From Clostridia bacterium (lineage in GTDB: Bacteria > Bacillota > UBA994 > PWPR01): DNA of 16,801 nucleotides. The stretch is from assembly GCA_003557085.1 (NCBI GenBank), contig PWPR01000156.1, positions 1 to 16,801 of the forward strand. Reading direction: 5' to 3'. Both the position numbers and the translations under genes were made by a program. Shown piece after piece: positions 1-7,968 of the stretch (the stretch's first letter is position 1; each line of letters starts with the position of its first letter). The notes under the pieces were generated by a model that saw only the letters and a list, made by a program, of their open reading frames with translations, was not told the DNA's origin and made no database searches.

Positions 1-944
1 AAGATTTATACAATCTTGATTTTAGTAAAGCTAAGCTTAATTACTATATTAGCCAAGAAGAGGGTGAGTTGCTAAAAGCCCTTGCCAGTTACACAGGCGT
101 AAATAAAGATATGATAGTAGCAGCCAATGGAGGGGATACGTTATTAGGAGATATATTCAATGCTCTTACTAGGAAATCTGGAAAAATTCTTATTAGCACA
201 CCGACTTTCTTTTTATATCAGACAATCGCAAAACGTTTACGACTTGAAATTATTGATGTTCCACTTCAAGCAGACTTTAGCTTACCAGTAGATAAAATTA
301 TAGAAGAAATAAACAAGTCTGATATTGAATTAATTGTAATATGCAGACCTAATAATCCAGTAGGCAACATGTTTCCTAAAGAAGATGTTGTGAAAATTGT
401 AAAAAATGTCAATGCATATGTTCTAGTTGATGAGGCATATTTTGAGTTTGCAGAAGATACTTTAGCAAACTACCTAGATAAGTATGATAATCTTGTAATT
501 TTAAGAACATTTTCAAAAGCATTTGCAGCAGCAGGATTGAGACTTGGTTATGCATTAGCAAATAAGGAGCTTAGAGATAAAATAAGAGACTTTCAAACAC
601 GTTACAATGTTTCAAATGTAACACAGCTTTTAGGAACTAGGCTATTAAACAGTTTTAGATTTTTCTTACCTTATATAGCTGAAGTCAAGAAGCTTAGGGA
701 TGATTTTCGTGCTGAGTTAAATAAACTAGAAGAAGTATATGCTTATCCAAGTGAGACTAATTTTTTGTTGGTGAAAATGGATGTAGATTTTGAAGATCTA
801 GAGAATTATATGCAAAAGAGAAATATATTAATAAGGACAGTTCATACACTTAGTCCACTCATAGCAGATACTGTTAGGCTATCTGTATCTACAGCAGAAG
901 AAAATTCAGAATTTGTTGAGGTCTTAAGGCAATATTTAACATAA
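1..944 (+). CDS. hisC: Histidinol-phosphate aminotransferase-like protein, 5'-truncated by the window edge
   Basis: This is a PLP-dependent class I/II aminotransferase of the HisC type. HisC exchanges the amino group between glutamate and imidazole-acetol phosphate in histidine synthesis. The frame is open from base 3 and aligns with the N-terminal part of the second hisC at 3782 (both read through ISQEEG/LSQEEG), so the gene begins before the window and the TTG at 69 is not its start. Visible motifs are PNNPVG, VDEAYFEF and the PLP-lysine motif RTFSKAFAAAG followed by LRLGY. It differs from the second copy at likely substrate or cofactor positions: NGGDT instead of NGADE, RPNNPVG instead of NPNNPTG, and RLSVST instead of RISIGG. 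It is a diverged paralogue and could prefer aromatic or other substrates. A terminator directly follows, so it probably ends an upstream transcript. Confidence 0.85.
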   Translation, partial: DLYNLDFSKAKLNYYISQEEGELLKALASYTGVNKDMIVAANGGDTLLGDIFNALTRKSGKILISTPTFFLYQTIAKRLRLEIIDVPLQADFSLPVDKIIEEINKSDIELIVICRPNNPVGNMFPKEDVVKIVKNVNAYVLVDEAYFEFAEDTLANYLDKYDNLVILRTFSKAFAAAGLRLGYALANKELRDKIRDFQTRYNVSNVTQLLGTRLLNSFRFFLPYIAEVKKLRDDFRAELNKLEEVYAYPSETNFLLVKMDVDFEDLENYMQKRNILIRTVHTLSPLIADTVRLSVSTAEENSEFVEVLRQYLT

Positions 945-950
945 AGCGTG

Positions 951-980
951 CTCTCATGGTGAATCCATGAGAGTTTTTTT
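951..980 (+). terminator. Intrinsic terminator after the first hisC
   Basis: A perfect 9-bp stem (CTCTCATGG at 951-959 with CCATGAGAG at 965-973) closes a 5-base loop and is followed by seven T residues (974-980). It begins 6 bases after the stop codon and separates the first hisC from the hisZ-hisIE operon. Confidence 0.92.
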
Positions 981-990
981 GCTTTTAGGG

Positions 991-1019
991 TTGATTTGTG
1001 AAAATATCTTTGTTATTAT
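991..1019 (+). promoter_or_regulatory. Promoter of the hisZGDCBHAF-IE operon
   Basis: A -35-like TTGATT at 991-996 and a -10 TATTAT at 1014-1019 are separated by 17 bases. An extended -10 TG sits at 1011-1012. It lies between the terminator of the first hisC and hisZ, predicting a start near 1026 and a leader of only about 35 bases. This leaves no room for a T-box or long attenuator. Confidence 0.65.
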
Positions 1020-1020
1020 A

Positions 1021-1041
1021 TTAAAGTCTTTAATACTTTAA
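1021..1041. promoter_or_regulatory. Inverted repeat at the his operon transcription start, possible operator
   Basis: TTAAAGT (1021-1027) and ACTTTAA (1035-1041) form a perfect 7-bp inverted repeat separated by 7 bases. It begins two bases after the -10 box and covers the predicted transcription start. That position suits a repressor operator, for example for a TrpR/HisR-like histidine regulator. The identity of any regulator is inference. Confidence 0.5.
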
Positions 1042-1062
1042 CTAAGTAAAGGAATGGTAAGT

Positions 1063-1932
1063 TTGAATATTGAAAGTTTGAGATATTATGAGCAGGAACT
1101 GAGAAAAATCAATCTTGAAAACATGTACATTGAAGAAAGTATACCTCTATTAACAAAGGTTGATATATATCAAGAAAGCAGTATAGAAAGAGAGCTGTAT
1201 AAAATAATCCATGAAGGAGAAGCTTTAGCACTACGAGCTGATTTCAGTATGGCTTTAGTGGACAAAGTAGTTAGAAAAAATATTGAGTTTCCTTATAGAG
1301 CTGCTTATTATGGAGAAATTTATAGGCTGGATAAAGTGAATCAATGGCAAGTAGGAGTGGAACTATTGGGAGAGTCTAGTATTGCTGGTGAAAGAGAAAT
1401 GCTAAAAGTAATTAAGAAGTACATTGGAATTTTTCCCCAAGAAGAGTATATTCCTTGCATTAATTACATGCCTTTTATAGATTTAATTATAATTAAACTG
1501 AACTTGACAAGTAAAGAAGTGAAACTTTTTAAAAGTAATCTGGTTAAGCATAATTATGTAAAAATTAAAGAGGTAATGAAGGATAAGCTAAGTTATGAGA
1601 CATTTAATCTGATGTGGAGTCTTTTCAATGAAAGAAATATTAATAAAGCCTTAGACCTTATAGAGCAGCTCTTCCCATCTGAAAAATTCAGTAGTGAAAT
1701 TTTTGCTTTATTGAAGGAACTATCAGCAGATTATTACTTTGACATAGGTCTTGTGAAAAACTTAAACTACTATACTGGTTTAGTTTTTGAGGTCTATGCA
1801 AAAGGAAGTCCGCAGGCAATAATAACTGGTGGTAGATACGACAACTTAGCTAAGCAGTTTGGACAAAACATTAGTGCAATTGGATTTGCAGTAGACATGT
1901 CATGGTTAGGAGGATATTTATGCAAAAGCTAA
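1063..1932 (+). CDS. hisZ: ATP phosphoribosyltransferase regulatory subunit, short HisZ
   Basis: HisZ is a catalytically inactive histidyl-tRNA synthetase paralogue. It binds short-form HisG and supplies activity and histidine feedback to the first step of the pathway. Class II synthetase-like motifs are visible in order: ALALRADFS, AAYYGEIYR, QVGVELLGE, LNYYTGLVFEVY, then ITGGRYDNL and AIGFAVDMSWL. At about 289 residues it is shorter than many HisZ proteins and has no C-terminal anticodon-binding domain. Start choice: ATG at 1054 abuts AAAGGA (1048-1053) with no spacing, so the in-frame TTG at 1063, 9 bases downstream of that site, is preferred; the ATG would add three residues. The 3' end overlaps hisG by 13 bases. 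Confusion with hisS is unlikely because of the short length and the hisG partner. Confidence 0.88.
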   Translation: MNIESLRYYEQELRKINLENMYIEESIPLLTKVDIYQESSIERELYKIIHEGEALALRADFSMALVDKVVRKNIEFPYRAAYYGEIYRLDKVNQWQVGVELLGESSIAGEREMLKVIKKYIGIFPQEEYIPCINYMPFIDLIIIKLNLTSKEVKLFKSNLVKHNYVKIKEVMKDKLSYETFNLMWSLFNERNINKALDLIEQLFPSEKFSSEIFALLKELSADYYFDIGLVKNLNYYTGLVFEVYAKGSPQAIITGGRYDNLAKQFGQNISAIGFAVDMSWLGGYLCKS

Positions 1933-2525
1933 CTATTGCACTTCCTTCTGGGAGGCTTAAGGAAGAATGTTTGTCTTTAATTAATCAAGGTAACCTAGCT
2001 GAGTTAACTAACTCTAGAAAGCTACTTAATTTTTATGATGAATATAGACTAATAGAAGTAAAGCCTATTGACGTTCCTGTTTATGTAGAGAATGGAGTAG
2101 CAGACTGTGGTTTTGTTGGCAAAGATATTTTACTTGAGTCTAATCACGAAGTATATGAACTTCTAGATTGTCAAATAGGTAAATGCCATTTAGCACTAGC
2201 ACAAGCTGAAAGAGGTGACATTGAGAGTATTGCAACTAAATACGTAAATATAGCAAAAGATTATTGCCTAGGAAATAATCTGCATATAGATATTATAAAG
2301 TTAAATGGGTCAGTTGAACTAGCTCCTGCTGTGGGTCTAGCAAATACAATACTTGATATAGTAAGTACGGGAAACACCTTAAGAGCTAATAACTTAGAGG
2401 AAATAGAAAGAATCATGGATATATCAGTAAGACTAATTGTCAATAAAGCAAGTTTTCAGATTAAAAGAGAAGAGATAGATGATTTAGTAAAACTAATTGA
2501 ATACAAGGAGAAAGGCTATGCTTAG
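1920..2525 (+). CDS. hisG: ATP phosphoribosyltransferase, short form HisG(S)
   Basis: HisG joins ATP and PRPP to give N1-(5-phosphoribosyl)-ATP, the committed step of histidine synthesis in the cytosol. The 201 residues begin with the typical LTIALPSGRL strand. They carry DCGFVGKDIL near residue 62 and the C-terminal signature ELAPAVGLANTILDIVSTGN with TLRANNLEEI at about 133-162, which includes the PRPP-binding part. It lacks the C-terminal ACT-like regulatory domain of long HisG, which fits the HisZ gene directly upstream. ATG 1920 is preferred over an in-frame start at 1902 because AGGAGG at 1908-1913 lies 6 bases before it. It overlaps the end of hisZ, suggesting translational coupling of the two subunits, and the stop overlaps the start of hisD. 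Confidence 0.95.
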   Translation: MQKLTIALPSGRLKEECLSLINQGNLAELTNSRKLLNFYDEYRLIEVKPIDVPVYVENGVADCGFVGKDILLESNHEVYELLDCQIGKCHLALAQAERGDIESIATKYVNIAKDYCLGNNLHIDIIKLNGSVELAPAVGLANTILDIVSTGNTLRANNLEEIERIMDISVRLIVNKASFQIKREEIDDLVKLIEYKEKGYA

Positions 2526-3789
2526 AAAGTTTACAATAGAAGAGTTTAATAAAGAACTAAATAAGAATACAAGTATTAGTAGTAGTGAAATAAGAGGTGT
2601 TGTGACCAAAATATGTGAGAATGTTAGAGAAGCTGGAGATGAAAAACTAATTGAGTACACAGCCAAATTTGATGGTGTTAAGCTTGAATCTTTACTAGTG
2701 TCAGCAGAAGAAATCTCTTTTGCATATGAAAATGTAACCAAAGAATGGGTAGAATCTCTACAAAAAGCTATTAAAAATATTAGATCATTTCACCAAAAAC
2801 AAGTAAAAACATCATGGTTTGAAACGTTACCGAATGGAGTAATTAGAGGTAAATTAGTAAGGCCTATTGAAAAAATAGGAGTTTACGTCCCTGGGGGCAA
2901 GGCTGCATATCCATCTTCAGCTTTAATGGGCATTATCCCGGCATTAGTTGCTGGTGCCAGCGATATTTCTATTGTAACACCTCCAGATAAGAGCGGTTTG
3001 ATAGCATGCGAAACTTTAGTTGCAGCTCATGAGTTAGGTGTAAAGAGAATATATAAGATTGGTGGAGCACAAGCCATAGCAGCATTGGCATATGGTAGTG
3101 AAACAGTAAAGAAAGTAGACAAAATTGTTGGTCCAGGTAATGTTTATGTTACTGCAGCAAAAAAAGAAGTTTTTGGAGATGTAGGTATAGACATGTTAGC
3201 TGGCCCTAGTGAGGTATGTGTTTTCTGTGATTATACTTCTAAGCCACTATATGTGGCAGCTGATCTTTTAGCTCAAGCTGAACATGACCCATTGGCTAGA
3301 GTACTCTTAATTAGTAAAACAGAAGATCTTGTCGGTCAGATTTTAGAAGAGCTGAGCAAACAAATTGTGAGATTGCCAAAAAGAGATATTGCTAAAAAGA
3401 GTCTTTCTAAGGGGTCATATTTGGTAATAGAAAGTGATGATATAGCTGCAAAAGTAATTAACCAGTTTGCTCCTGAACACTTAGAACTGGCAATAGAAAA
3501 ACCTTTTGAATTTTTGCATAGAATAAATAATGCTGGATCTATATTTCTAGGAAATTATGCTGCAGAAAGTTTAGGAGATTATTTTGCGGGAGTAAATCAC
3601 ATACTTCCTACGAATGGAACAAGTAAGTTTTCTTCATCTTTAGGAGTCGACGACTTTGTTAAATATAGTGAAATATTATATTACTCAAAAGAAGCCATGC
3701 AAGAAGATGGCAAAGAGGTAGTAATACTAGCAGAAAGTGAGGGGCTTGAAGCTCATGCGAATGCGATTAAGGTGAGATGTGATGGATAA
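2518..3789 (+). CDS. hisD: Histidinol dehydrogenase
   Basis: HisD is a zinc enzyme that oxidises L-histidinol to L-histidine in two NAD-dependent steps, the end of the pathway. The protein has 423 residues, a normal length. Visible family features are GVYVPGG near 121, VGPGNVYVTAAKKEVFGDVG near 204, MLAGPSEV near 226, and the zinc ligands Q253 and H256 in AQAEHDP. The proton-relay pair E320-H321 lies in FAPEHLEL. D354, H361 in AGVNHILPT, and H413 near the C-terminus are also present. ATG 2518 follows AAGGAG (2505-2510) at 7 bases, so the upstream in-frame TTG at 2497 is rejected. The start overlaps the hisG stop by 8 bases and the stop overlaps the next hisC. Confidence 0.97.
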   Translation: MLRKFTIEEFNKELNKNTSISSSEIRGVVTKICENVREAGDEKLIEYTAKFDGVKLESLLVSAEEISFAYENVTKEWVESLQKAIKNIRSFHQKQVKTSWFETLPNGVIRGKLVRPIEKIGVYVPGGKAAYPSSALMGIIPALVAGASDISIVTPPDKSGLIACETLVAAHELGVKRIYKIGGAQAIAALAYGSETVKKVDKIVGPGNVYVTAAKKEVFGDVGIDMLAGPSEVCVFCDYTSKPLYVAADLLAQAEHDPLARVLLISKTEDLVGQILEELSKQIVRLPKRDIAKKSLSKGSYLVIESDDIAAKVINQFAPEHLELAIEKPFEFLHRINNAGSIFLGNYAAESLGDYFAGVNHILPTNGTSKFSSSLGVDDFVKYSEILYYSKEAMQEDGKEVVILAESEGLEAHANAIKVRCDG

Positions 3790-4807
3790 AGCATACTTAA
3801 CTTTAGCTAATAGAAAAGTAGGACTAAATCTTAATGAGCATCCTAAGCAACCCAACGAAATTGTAGATATCAATATTGACTTAAAAAGTCTTGAGCTCAA
3901 TAGGTATTTAAGCCAAGAAGAAGGGCCTTTGTTAAAAGCTTTAACTGATTATACTCATCTTGACAAAGATAAAATAGTTATAGGTAATGGAGCAGATGAA
4001 CTGATAGCTAATATTATCGATTACTATGTCAAAGATAAGCTACTTATTATTAGCCCAACCTTTGGAGTGTATGAATCATATGCAAGGCAAAGGGGGAAAG
4101 AAGTATTAAAAGTAGAACTTGATGAGAACTTCAATATTCCTCATAAAAGAGTATTTGAGATTTTAAGGAATGAAAAAATAGACTTGATTATAATTTGCAA
4201 CCCAAATAATCCCACGGGGAATCTATTTGATTTAAATATAATAGAAAATATTGTAAAGCTTACTAATGCAAAAGTATTGGTTGATGAAGCTTATTATGAG
4301 TTTAGTGAGGTTTCTATAGTAGAGAAAATATCAGTATATAATAATCTAATTATACTAAGAACACTTTCTAAAGCTTTTGCAGCTGCTGGAATGAGGATTG
4401 GCTATGCTATTAGCAGTAGTAAGAGGATAAAAGAAATAAGAAGTATGCAAATGCCTTTTAATATTAATAATTTTAGTCAATATTATGCTGCTATGGTACT
4501 AGAGAGTAAAGAGATTTTTTTAGATGAGCTAAAAAGTATAAAGACTACAAGAGATAAGTTGGCACAAGAGTTATTAGAACTAGGTTTTAAGGTTTTTGCA
4601 AGTAAAACAAACTTTCTACTAGTAAGACCACCGATTAATGCAAGTAAACTCTTAAATAACTTGCAAAAAGAAGGCATACATATTAGATCTTATGAAGATG
4701 AACCAAGGCTTAAAGATAAGTTGAGAATTTCAATCGGTGGCAATTTGGAAAATGAAAACTTAATAAAGTTAATAAAAAAAATAGTAGGTGAGATAGATGA
4801 TAACTAG
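3782..4807 (+). CDS. hisC: Histidinol-phosphate aminotransferase (operon copy)
   Basis: HisC converts imidazole-acetol phosphate and glutamate to L-histidinol phosphate using PLP. The 341-residue protein has the whole fold-type I pattern: GNGADELI near 68, CNPNNPTGNLF near 139, LVDEAYYEF near 166, and RTLSKAFAAAG with the Schiff-base lysine K197, then MRIGY. A late LRISIGG segment carries the substrate-binding arginine. Start: a GTG at 3779 and an ATG at 3782 are adjacent in frame, and the ATG is taken because GGTGAG lies 5 bases upstream. It overlaps the hisD stop by 8 bases and hisB by 11. Its motifs are closer to canonical HisC than those of the diverged copy at the start of the window, so this is the likely pathway enzyme. 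Confidence 0.95.
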   Translation: MDKAYLTLANRKVGLNLNEHPKQPNEIVDINIDLKSLELNRYLSQEEGPLLKALTDYTHLDKDKIVIGNGADELIANIIDYYVKDKLLIISPTFGVYESYARQRGKEVLKVELDENFNIPHKRVFEILRNEKIDLIIICNPNNPTGNLFDLNIIENIVKLTNAKVLVDEAYYEFSEVSIVEKISVYNNLIILRTLSKAFAAAGMRIGYAISSSKRIKEIRSMQMPFNINNFSQYYAAMVLESKEIFLDELKSIKTTRDKLAQELLELGFKVFASKTNFLLVRPPINASKLLNNLQKEGIHIRSYEDEPRLKDKLRISIGGNLENENLIKLIKKIVGEIDDN

Positions 4808-5357
4808 AAAAACAAAAGAGACGGATATCGCGGCTTCTTTCAGAGATGATAAAAAATTAAATATTCAAACAGGAAGTAAATTCTTTGACCACATGCTTAA
4901 TGCTCTATTCTTTCATGCTGGCATAGGTATTGATGTAAATGTTTTTGGTGATATAGAAACTGGATATCATCACAGCATAGAAGATCTAGGCATTGTTTTA
5001 GGAATGCTTTTTAGAGAGAAAGTTGAGAGAAGCAAATCATATCAGAGATTTGCCAGTATCTACTCGCCTATGGATGATGCTTTAATACATTTAGTCATTG
5101 ATGTCTCAAACAGGCCTTTACTAAATTATAAAGTAGATTATAGTCTTCCATACATAGCTGATTTCCCACTTGAGTTAATAAGAGAATTTCTGATTGCCTT
5201 TGTTAACAATAGTAGGGTAACCCTTCATGTCAGAAAGATTGATGGGTTAGATAGTCATCATACTGCTGAGGCAGTGTTTAAAGGACTAGGAAGAGCTATG
5301 GGTGAAGTGTTAATAACAAAGCCAAGTGGCATTTTGTCAACTAAAGGAGTAATTTAA
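4797..5357 (+). CDS. hisB: Imidazoleglycerol-phosphate dehydratase
   Basis: HisB removes water from imidazole glycerol phosphate to give imidazole-acetol phosphate. It is a manganese enzyme that assembles as a large oligomer. The 186 residues contain the two metal-binding repeats of the family, GYHHSIEDLGI (H58, H59, E62) and DSHHTAEAVFKGLGRA (H154, H155, E158), plus the FFDHML segment near 29-34. It is monofunctional, with no histidinol-phosphatase domain fused to the N-terminus. The region before FFDHML is slightly shorter than usual. ATG 4797 follows AGGTGAG at about 4 bases and overlaps hisC; the TAATG at its end is shared with hisH. Confidence 0.96.
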   Translation: MITRKTKETDIAASFRDDKKLNIQTGSKFFDHMLNALFFHAGIGIDVNVFGDIETGYHHSIEDLGIVLGMLFREKVERSKSYQRFASIYSPMDDALIHLVIDVSNRPLLNYKVDYSLPYIADFPLELIREFLIAFVNNSRVTLHVRKIDGLDSHHTAEAVFKGLGRAMGEVLITKPSGILSTKGVI

Positions 5358-5923
5358 TGATTAGTATTATTGATTATACAGTGGGTAATATATTTAGTAT
5401 TCGTAATGCTCTTAGGTATCTCGGTTTAGAAACTGAGGTTATTAGTAAAGCTAAACAGGTAAAAGAAGCAAAAGCACTCTTATTGCCAGGTGTGGGAGCT
5501 TTTGATGATGCGATAACTGGTCTTGAAAATGCTGGTATTGTGCTGGAACTGAAAGCTGCAATAGCAAAAGGCACCCCAACTCTAGGGATATGTTTAGGTA
5601 TGCAGGTTTTAGCAAAGCAAAGTGAAGAAGGAAAAAAGTTTGGTTTAGGTATTATTGATACTGATGTAAAAAAGTTGAGCAAAGAAAGAATAATACCGCA
5701 TATGGGATGGAACAAAGTAGAATACAATAATCAATTAACTGATTACTACTTTGTACATAGTTACTATCTTCCGCTAATAAATACTACGGTGGGAGAGTGT
5801 TGTTACGGTGAAAATTTTTCAGCAATTATAAAGCAAGATAATGTGTTAGCAGTTCAATTTCATCCGGAGAAAAGTGGAAAAAACGGCTTAAGGTTATTAC
5901 AAGCGTTTGGAGAAATGATATGA
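5357..5923 (+). CDS. hisH: Imidazole glycerol phosphate synthase, glutamine amidotransferase subunit
   Basis: HisH hydrolyses glutamine and channels ammonia to HisF, which uses it to make imidazole glycerol phosphate and AICAR. The 188-residue class I glutaminase shows LLPGVGAFDDAI near 42-53, the nucleophile elbow GICLGMQ with C79, and the His-Glu pair H169 and E171 in AVQFHPEKS. All three triad residues are present, so it should be active. The start ATG shares one base with the hisB stop (TAATG), and the end overlaps hisA as ATGA, both typical of translational coupling. Confidence 0.96.
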   Translation: MISIIDYTVGNIFSIRNALRYLGLETEVISKAKQVKEAKALLLPGVGAFDDAITGLENAGIVLELKAAIAKGTPTLGICLGMQVLAKQSEEGKKFGLGIIDTDVKKLSKERIIPHMGWNKVEYNNQLTDYYFVHSYYLPLINTTVGECCYGENFSAIIKQDNVLAVQFHPEKSGKNGLRLLQAFGEMI

Positions 5924-6636
5924 AAGTAATACCAGCAGTAGATATATTAGATAATAAGGTAGTAAGACTTAAAAGAGGTGATTTCAATCAGAAAACAGTT
6001 TACAGCAGTAATCCATCAGATATTATCCGAACATTTATAAAAGCTGGATTTGATTTAATTCATGTAGTAAATTTGCTAGGTGCAAAATCTAATGCTAATA
6101 AGGATATACTGTTTGATTTAGTAAAAGAATATCCTCATAGACTTCAGATAGCTGGTGGAATTAAAACAGAAGATATGGCGAAAGAGCTTCTAAACATCAA
6201 AGCAAGAAGAATAGTAATTGGAACAGCAGCTGCAATAAAAGCAAGGTGGCTAAATAGTTTTACTGATTCTGAAAAAGATAGAATAATCATAGCATTTGAT
6301 ATAGATGGAACTGAAGTAAAAACTAATGGCTGGCTGAAAAGCACAAGATTTGGACTAGACTCTTTAATTAAATATTATAAAGATATAGGTTACTCAAAAT
6401 TCCTAGTAACAGATATTCAAAAAGATGGGCTTGAGAAGGGACCAAGTTTTGAGTTATACAAAATGATACTAAAAGACCATGAGATTAGTTTAATTGCATC
6501 AGGAGGAGTTTCATCTATAAAAGATTTACAACATCTTAAAGAAAATGGTCTCAGCGAAGCGATTGTCGGCAAAGCAATATATGAAAGTAGAATTAAACTA
6601 TATGAGCTTAAAGAGTTTGAGGAAGAACTATGCTAA
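5920..6636 (+). CDS. hisA: Phosphoribosylformimino-AICAR phosphate isomerase (ProFAR isomerase)
   Basis: HisA is a (beta/alpha)8-barrel enzyme that performs the Amadori rearrangement of ProFAR to PRFAR. The 238 residues keep both catalytic aspartates, D8 in IPAVDIL and D127 in IAFDIDG. The phosphate-binding segments IAGGI (near 77), VTDIQKDG (near 163) and ASGGVSSIKDL near the C-terminus are also present. One oddity is that the usual VVDL segment after the second strand reads HVVNLLGA, so a normally acidic position near residue 51 is Asn. The start overlaps the hisH stop as ATGA and the stop overlaps the hisF start by 7 bases. Confidence 0.94.
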   Translation: MKVIPAVDILDNKVVRLKRGDFNQKTVYSSNPSDIIRTFIKAGFDLIHVVNLLGAKSNANKDILFDLVKEYPHRLQIAGGIKTEDMAKELLNIKARRIVIGTAAAIKARWLNSFTDSEKDRIIIAFDIDGTEVKTNGWLKSTRFGLDSLIKYYKDIGYSKFLVTDIQKDGLEKGPSFELYKMILKDHEISLIASGGVSSIKDLQHLKENGLSEAIVGKAIYESRIKLYELKEFEEELC

Positions 6637-7388
6637 CAAAACGAATAATACCATGCCTTGATATAAAAGATGGAAGAGTCGTTAAAGGAATAAACTTCAA
6701 AGGATTGACTGACGAGGGTAGCCCACTTGAACTGGCAAAAAAATATAACAAAATGGGGGCTGACGAGCTAGTATTCTTAGATATCAATGCTACAGAAGAA
6801 AGCCGAAAGACTATTAGAAAAACCCTAGAAAAGGTAGCAAGACAAGTTTTTATACCTTTAACAGTTGGTGGTGGAATTAGTCAAATAGATGATGTAGCTA
6901 GATTGCTTGATTCTGGAGCGGACAAAGTAGCAATTAATTCAGCTGCAGTTAAATCTTTGGATTTAATTAGTAAAATTGCAAAAAAATACGGATCGCAATG
7001 CGTAGTAATATCAATTGATGTTAAGAGAGCAGAGAGCGATTGGCAGGTTTTTACTCATGGTGGAAAAAAAAATGCTGGGATAAAGCTGAGTGCTTTTGCC
7101 AGACAAGTCATAAATAATGGTGCTGGAGAGTTGCTAGTTACAAGTATTGATAATGATGGTGTTCAAAAGGGTTTTGAAGTAGAACTCTATCAAAGTTTAA
7201 AAGATTTAGAAGTGCCAGTAATAGCTTCTGGAGGTGCTGGAAGAAAAGAAGATTTTTTAGATATTTTTAGGAAAAGCAAGGTTACTGGAGCATTAGCTGC
7301 ATCTATTTTCCACCGAGATAAACTAGAAATCACAGAACTGAAAAGTTACCTCAAAACGAATGGAGTTGATATAAGATATGAAATTTGA
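6630..7388 (+). CDS. hisF: Imidazole glycerol phosphate synthase, cyclase subunit
   Basis: HisF forms a complex with HisH and turns PRFAR plus ammonia into imidazole glycerol phosphate and AICAR, which feeds purine synthesis. The 252-residue (beta/alpha)8 barrel begins with the typical KRIIPCLDIKDGRVVKG and includes catalytic D11. Also visible are FLDINAT near 49, LTVGGGI near 77, D130 in VISIDVKR, TSIDNDGVQKG, and VIASGGAG near the end. Length and motifs are canonical. It overlaps hisA upstream and hisIE downstream (11 bases), matching the requirement for balanced subunit synthesis. Confidence 0.97.
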   Translation: MLTKRIIPCLDIKDGRVVKGINFKGLTDEGSPLELAKKYNKMGADELVFLDINATEESRKTIRKTLEKVARQVFIPLTVGGGISQIDDVARLLDSGADKVAINSAAVKSLDLISKIAKKYGSQCVVISIDVKRAESDWQVFTHGGKKNAGIKLSAFARQVINNGAGELLVTSIDNDGVQKGFEVELYQSLKDLEVPVIASGGAGRKEDFLDIFRKSKVTGALAASIFHRDKLEITELKSYLKTNGVDIRYEI

Positions 7389-7968
7389 CAAAAAAGGATT
7401 AATTCCTGTAATTATTCAAGATATTAACTCTAAAGAAGTACTCATGCTTGGATATATGAATAGGGAAGCTTATGAGCTAACACTCGAAACTAAAAGAGTA
7501 TGGTTTTACTCTAGATCCAGAAGTAAATTGTGGATGAAAGGTGAAACATCTGGTAACTATCTTAATATGATAAATATGCAGCTTGATTGTGATAAAGATG
7601 CTATATTGATTCAGGTTCGTCCAAATGGGTCTACATGTCATACGGGTAAAGTCAGCTGCTTTTATAATAAAGTTCATGGAAAAAAAGAAGAAGACATAAT
7701 AGACTATCTTGAGAAATTAATTAAAGATAGGATAAAAACAAGGACCGAAAATTCATATATTGCTAAGCTTATCAATGCGGGCTTTGATAGGTCAGTTCAA
7801 AAATTTGGTGAAGAAGCTGTAGAAACTATTATTGCATTTAAAAATGATGCAAAAGAAGAGATGGTAAATGAAGGAGCAGATTTATTTTTTCACTTTTTAG
7901 TGATGATTCAGCAAAAAGGCTTAGACTTTAGCAATATTACTAGCGAACTTCAAAGAAGAGTAAAATAG
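7378..7968 (+). CDS. hisIE: Bifunctional phosphoribosyl-AMP cyclohydrolase / phosphoribosyl-ATP pyrophosphatase
   Basis: HisIE catalyses steps two and three of the pathway: the HisE part removes pyrophosphate from PR-ATP and the HisI part opens the adenine ring of PR-AMP. Of 196 residues, about 1-100 are the cyclohydrolase. It has VWFYSRSRSKLWMKGETSGN, the metal cluster D70/D72/D74 in LDCDKDA, and zinc cysteines C71, C87 and C94. Residues about 105-196 are the pyrophosphohydrolase, with KFGEEAVETIIA and NEGADLFFHFLVM. It overlaps hisF and is the last his gene. No terminator follows directly, so transcription probably continues into the CPBP gene. Confidence 0.97.
   Translation: MKFDKKGLIPVIIQDINSKEVLMLGYMNREAYELTLETKRVWFYSRSRSKLWMKGETSGNYLNMINMQLDCDKDAILIQVRPNGSTCHTGKVSCFYNKVHGKKEEDIIDYLEKLIKDRIKTRTENSYIAKLINAGFDRSVQKFGEEAVETIIAFKNDAKEEMVNEGADLFFHFLVMIQQKGLDFSNITSELQRRVK

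Noticed and set aside
981..1062. T-box or other histidine-responsive leader before hisZ
   Set aside because: The space between the upstream terminator and hisZ is too short, there is no T-box sequence, and the promoter lies within it.
2261..2741. Minus-strand ORFs inside hisG and hisD
   Set aside because: They are antisense shadows of strongly supported his genes and have no homology-like motifs.
5374..5727. Minus-strand 117-codon ORF within hisH
   Set aside because: It is antisense to hisH, whose catalytic triad and overlaps with hisB and hisA are clear.
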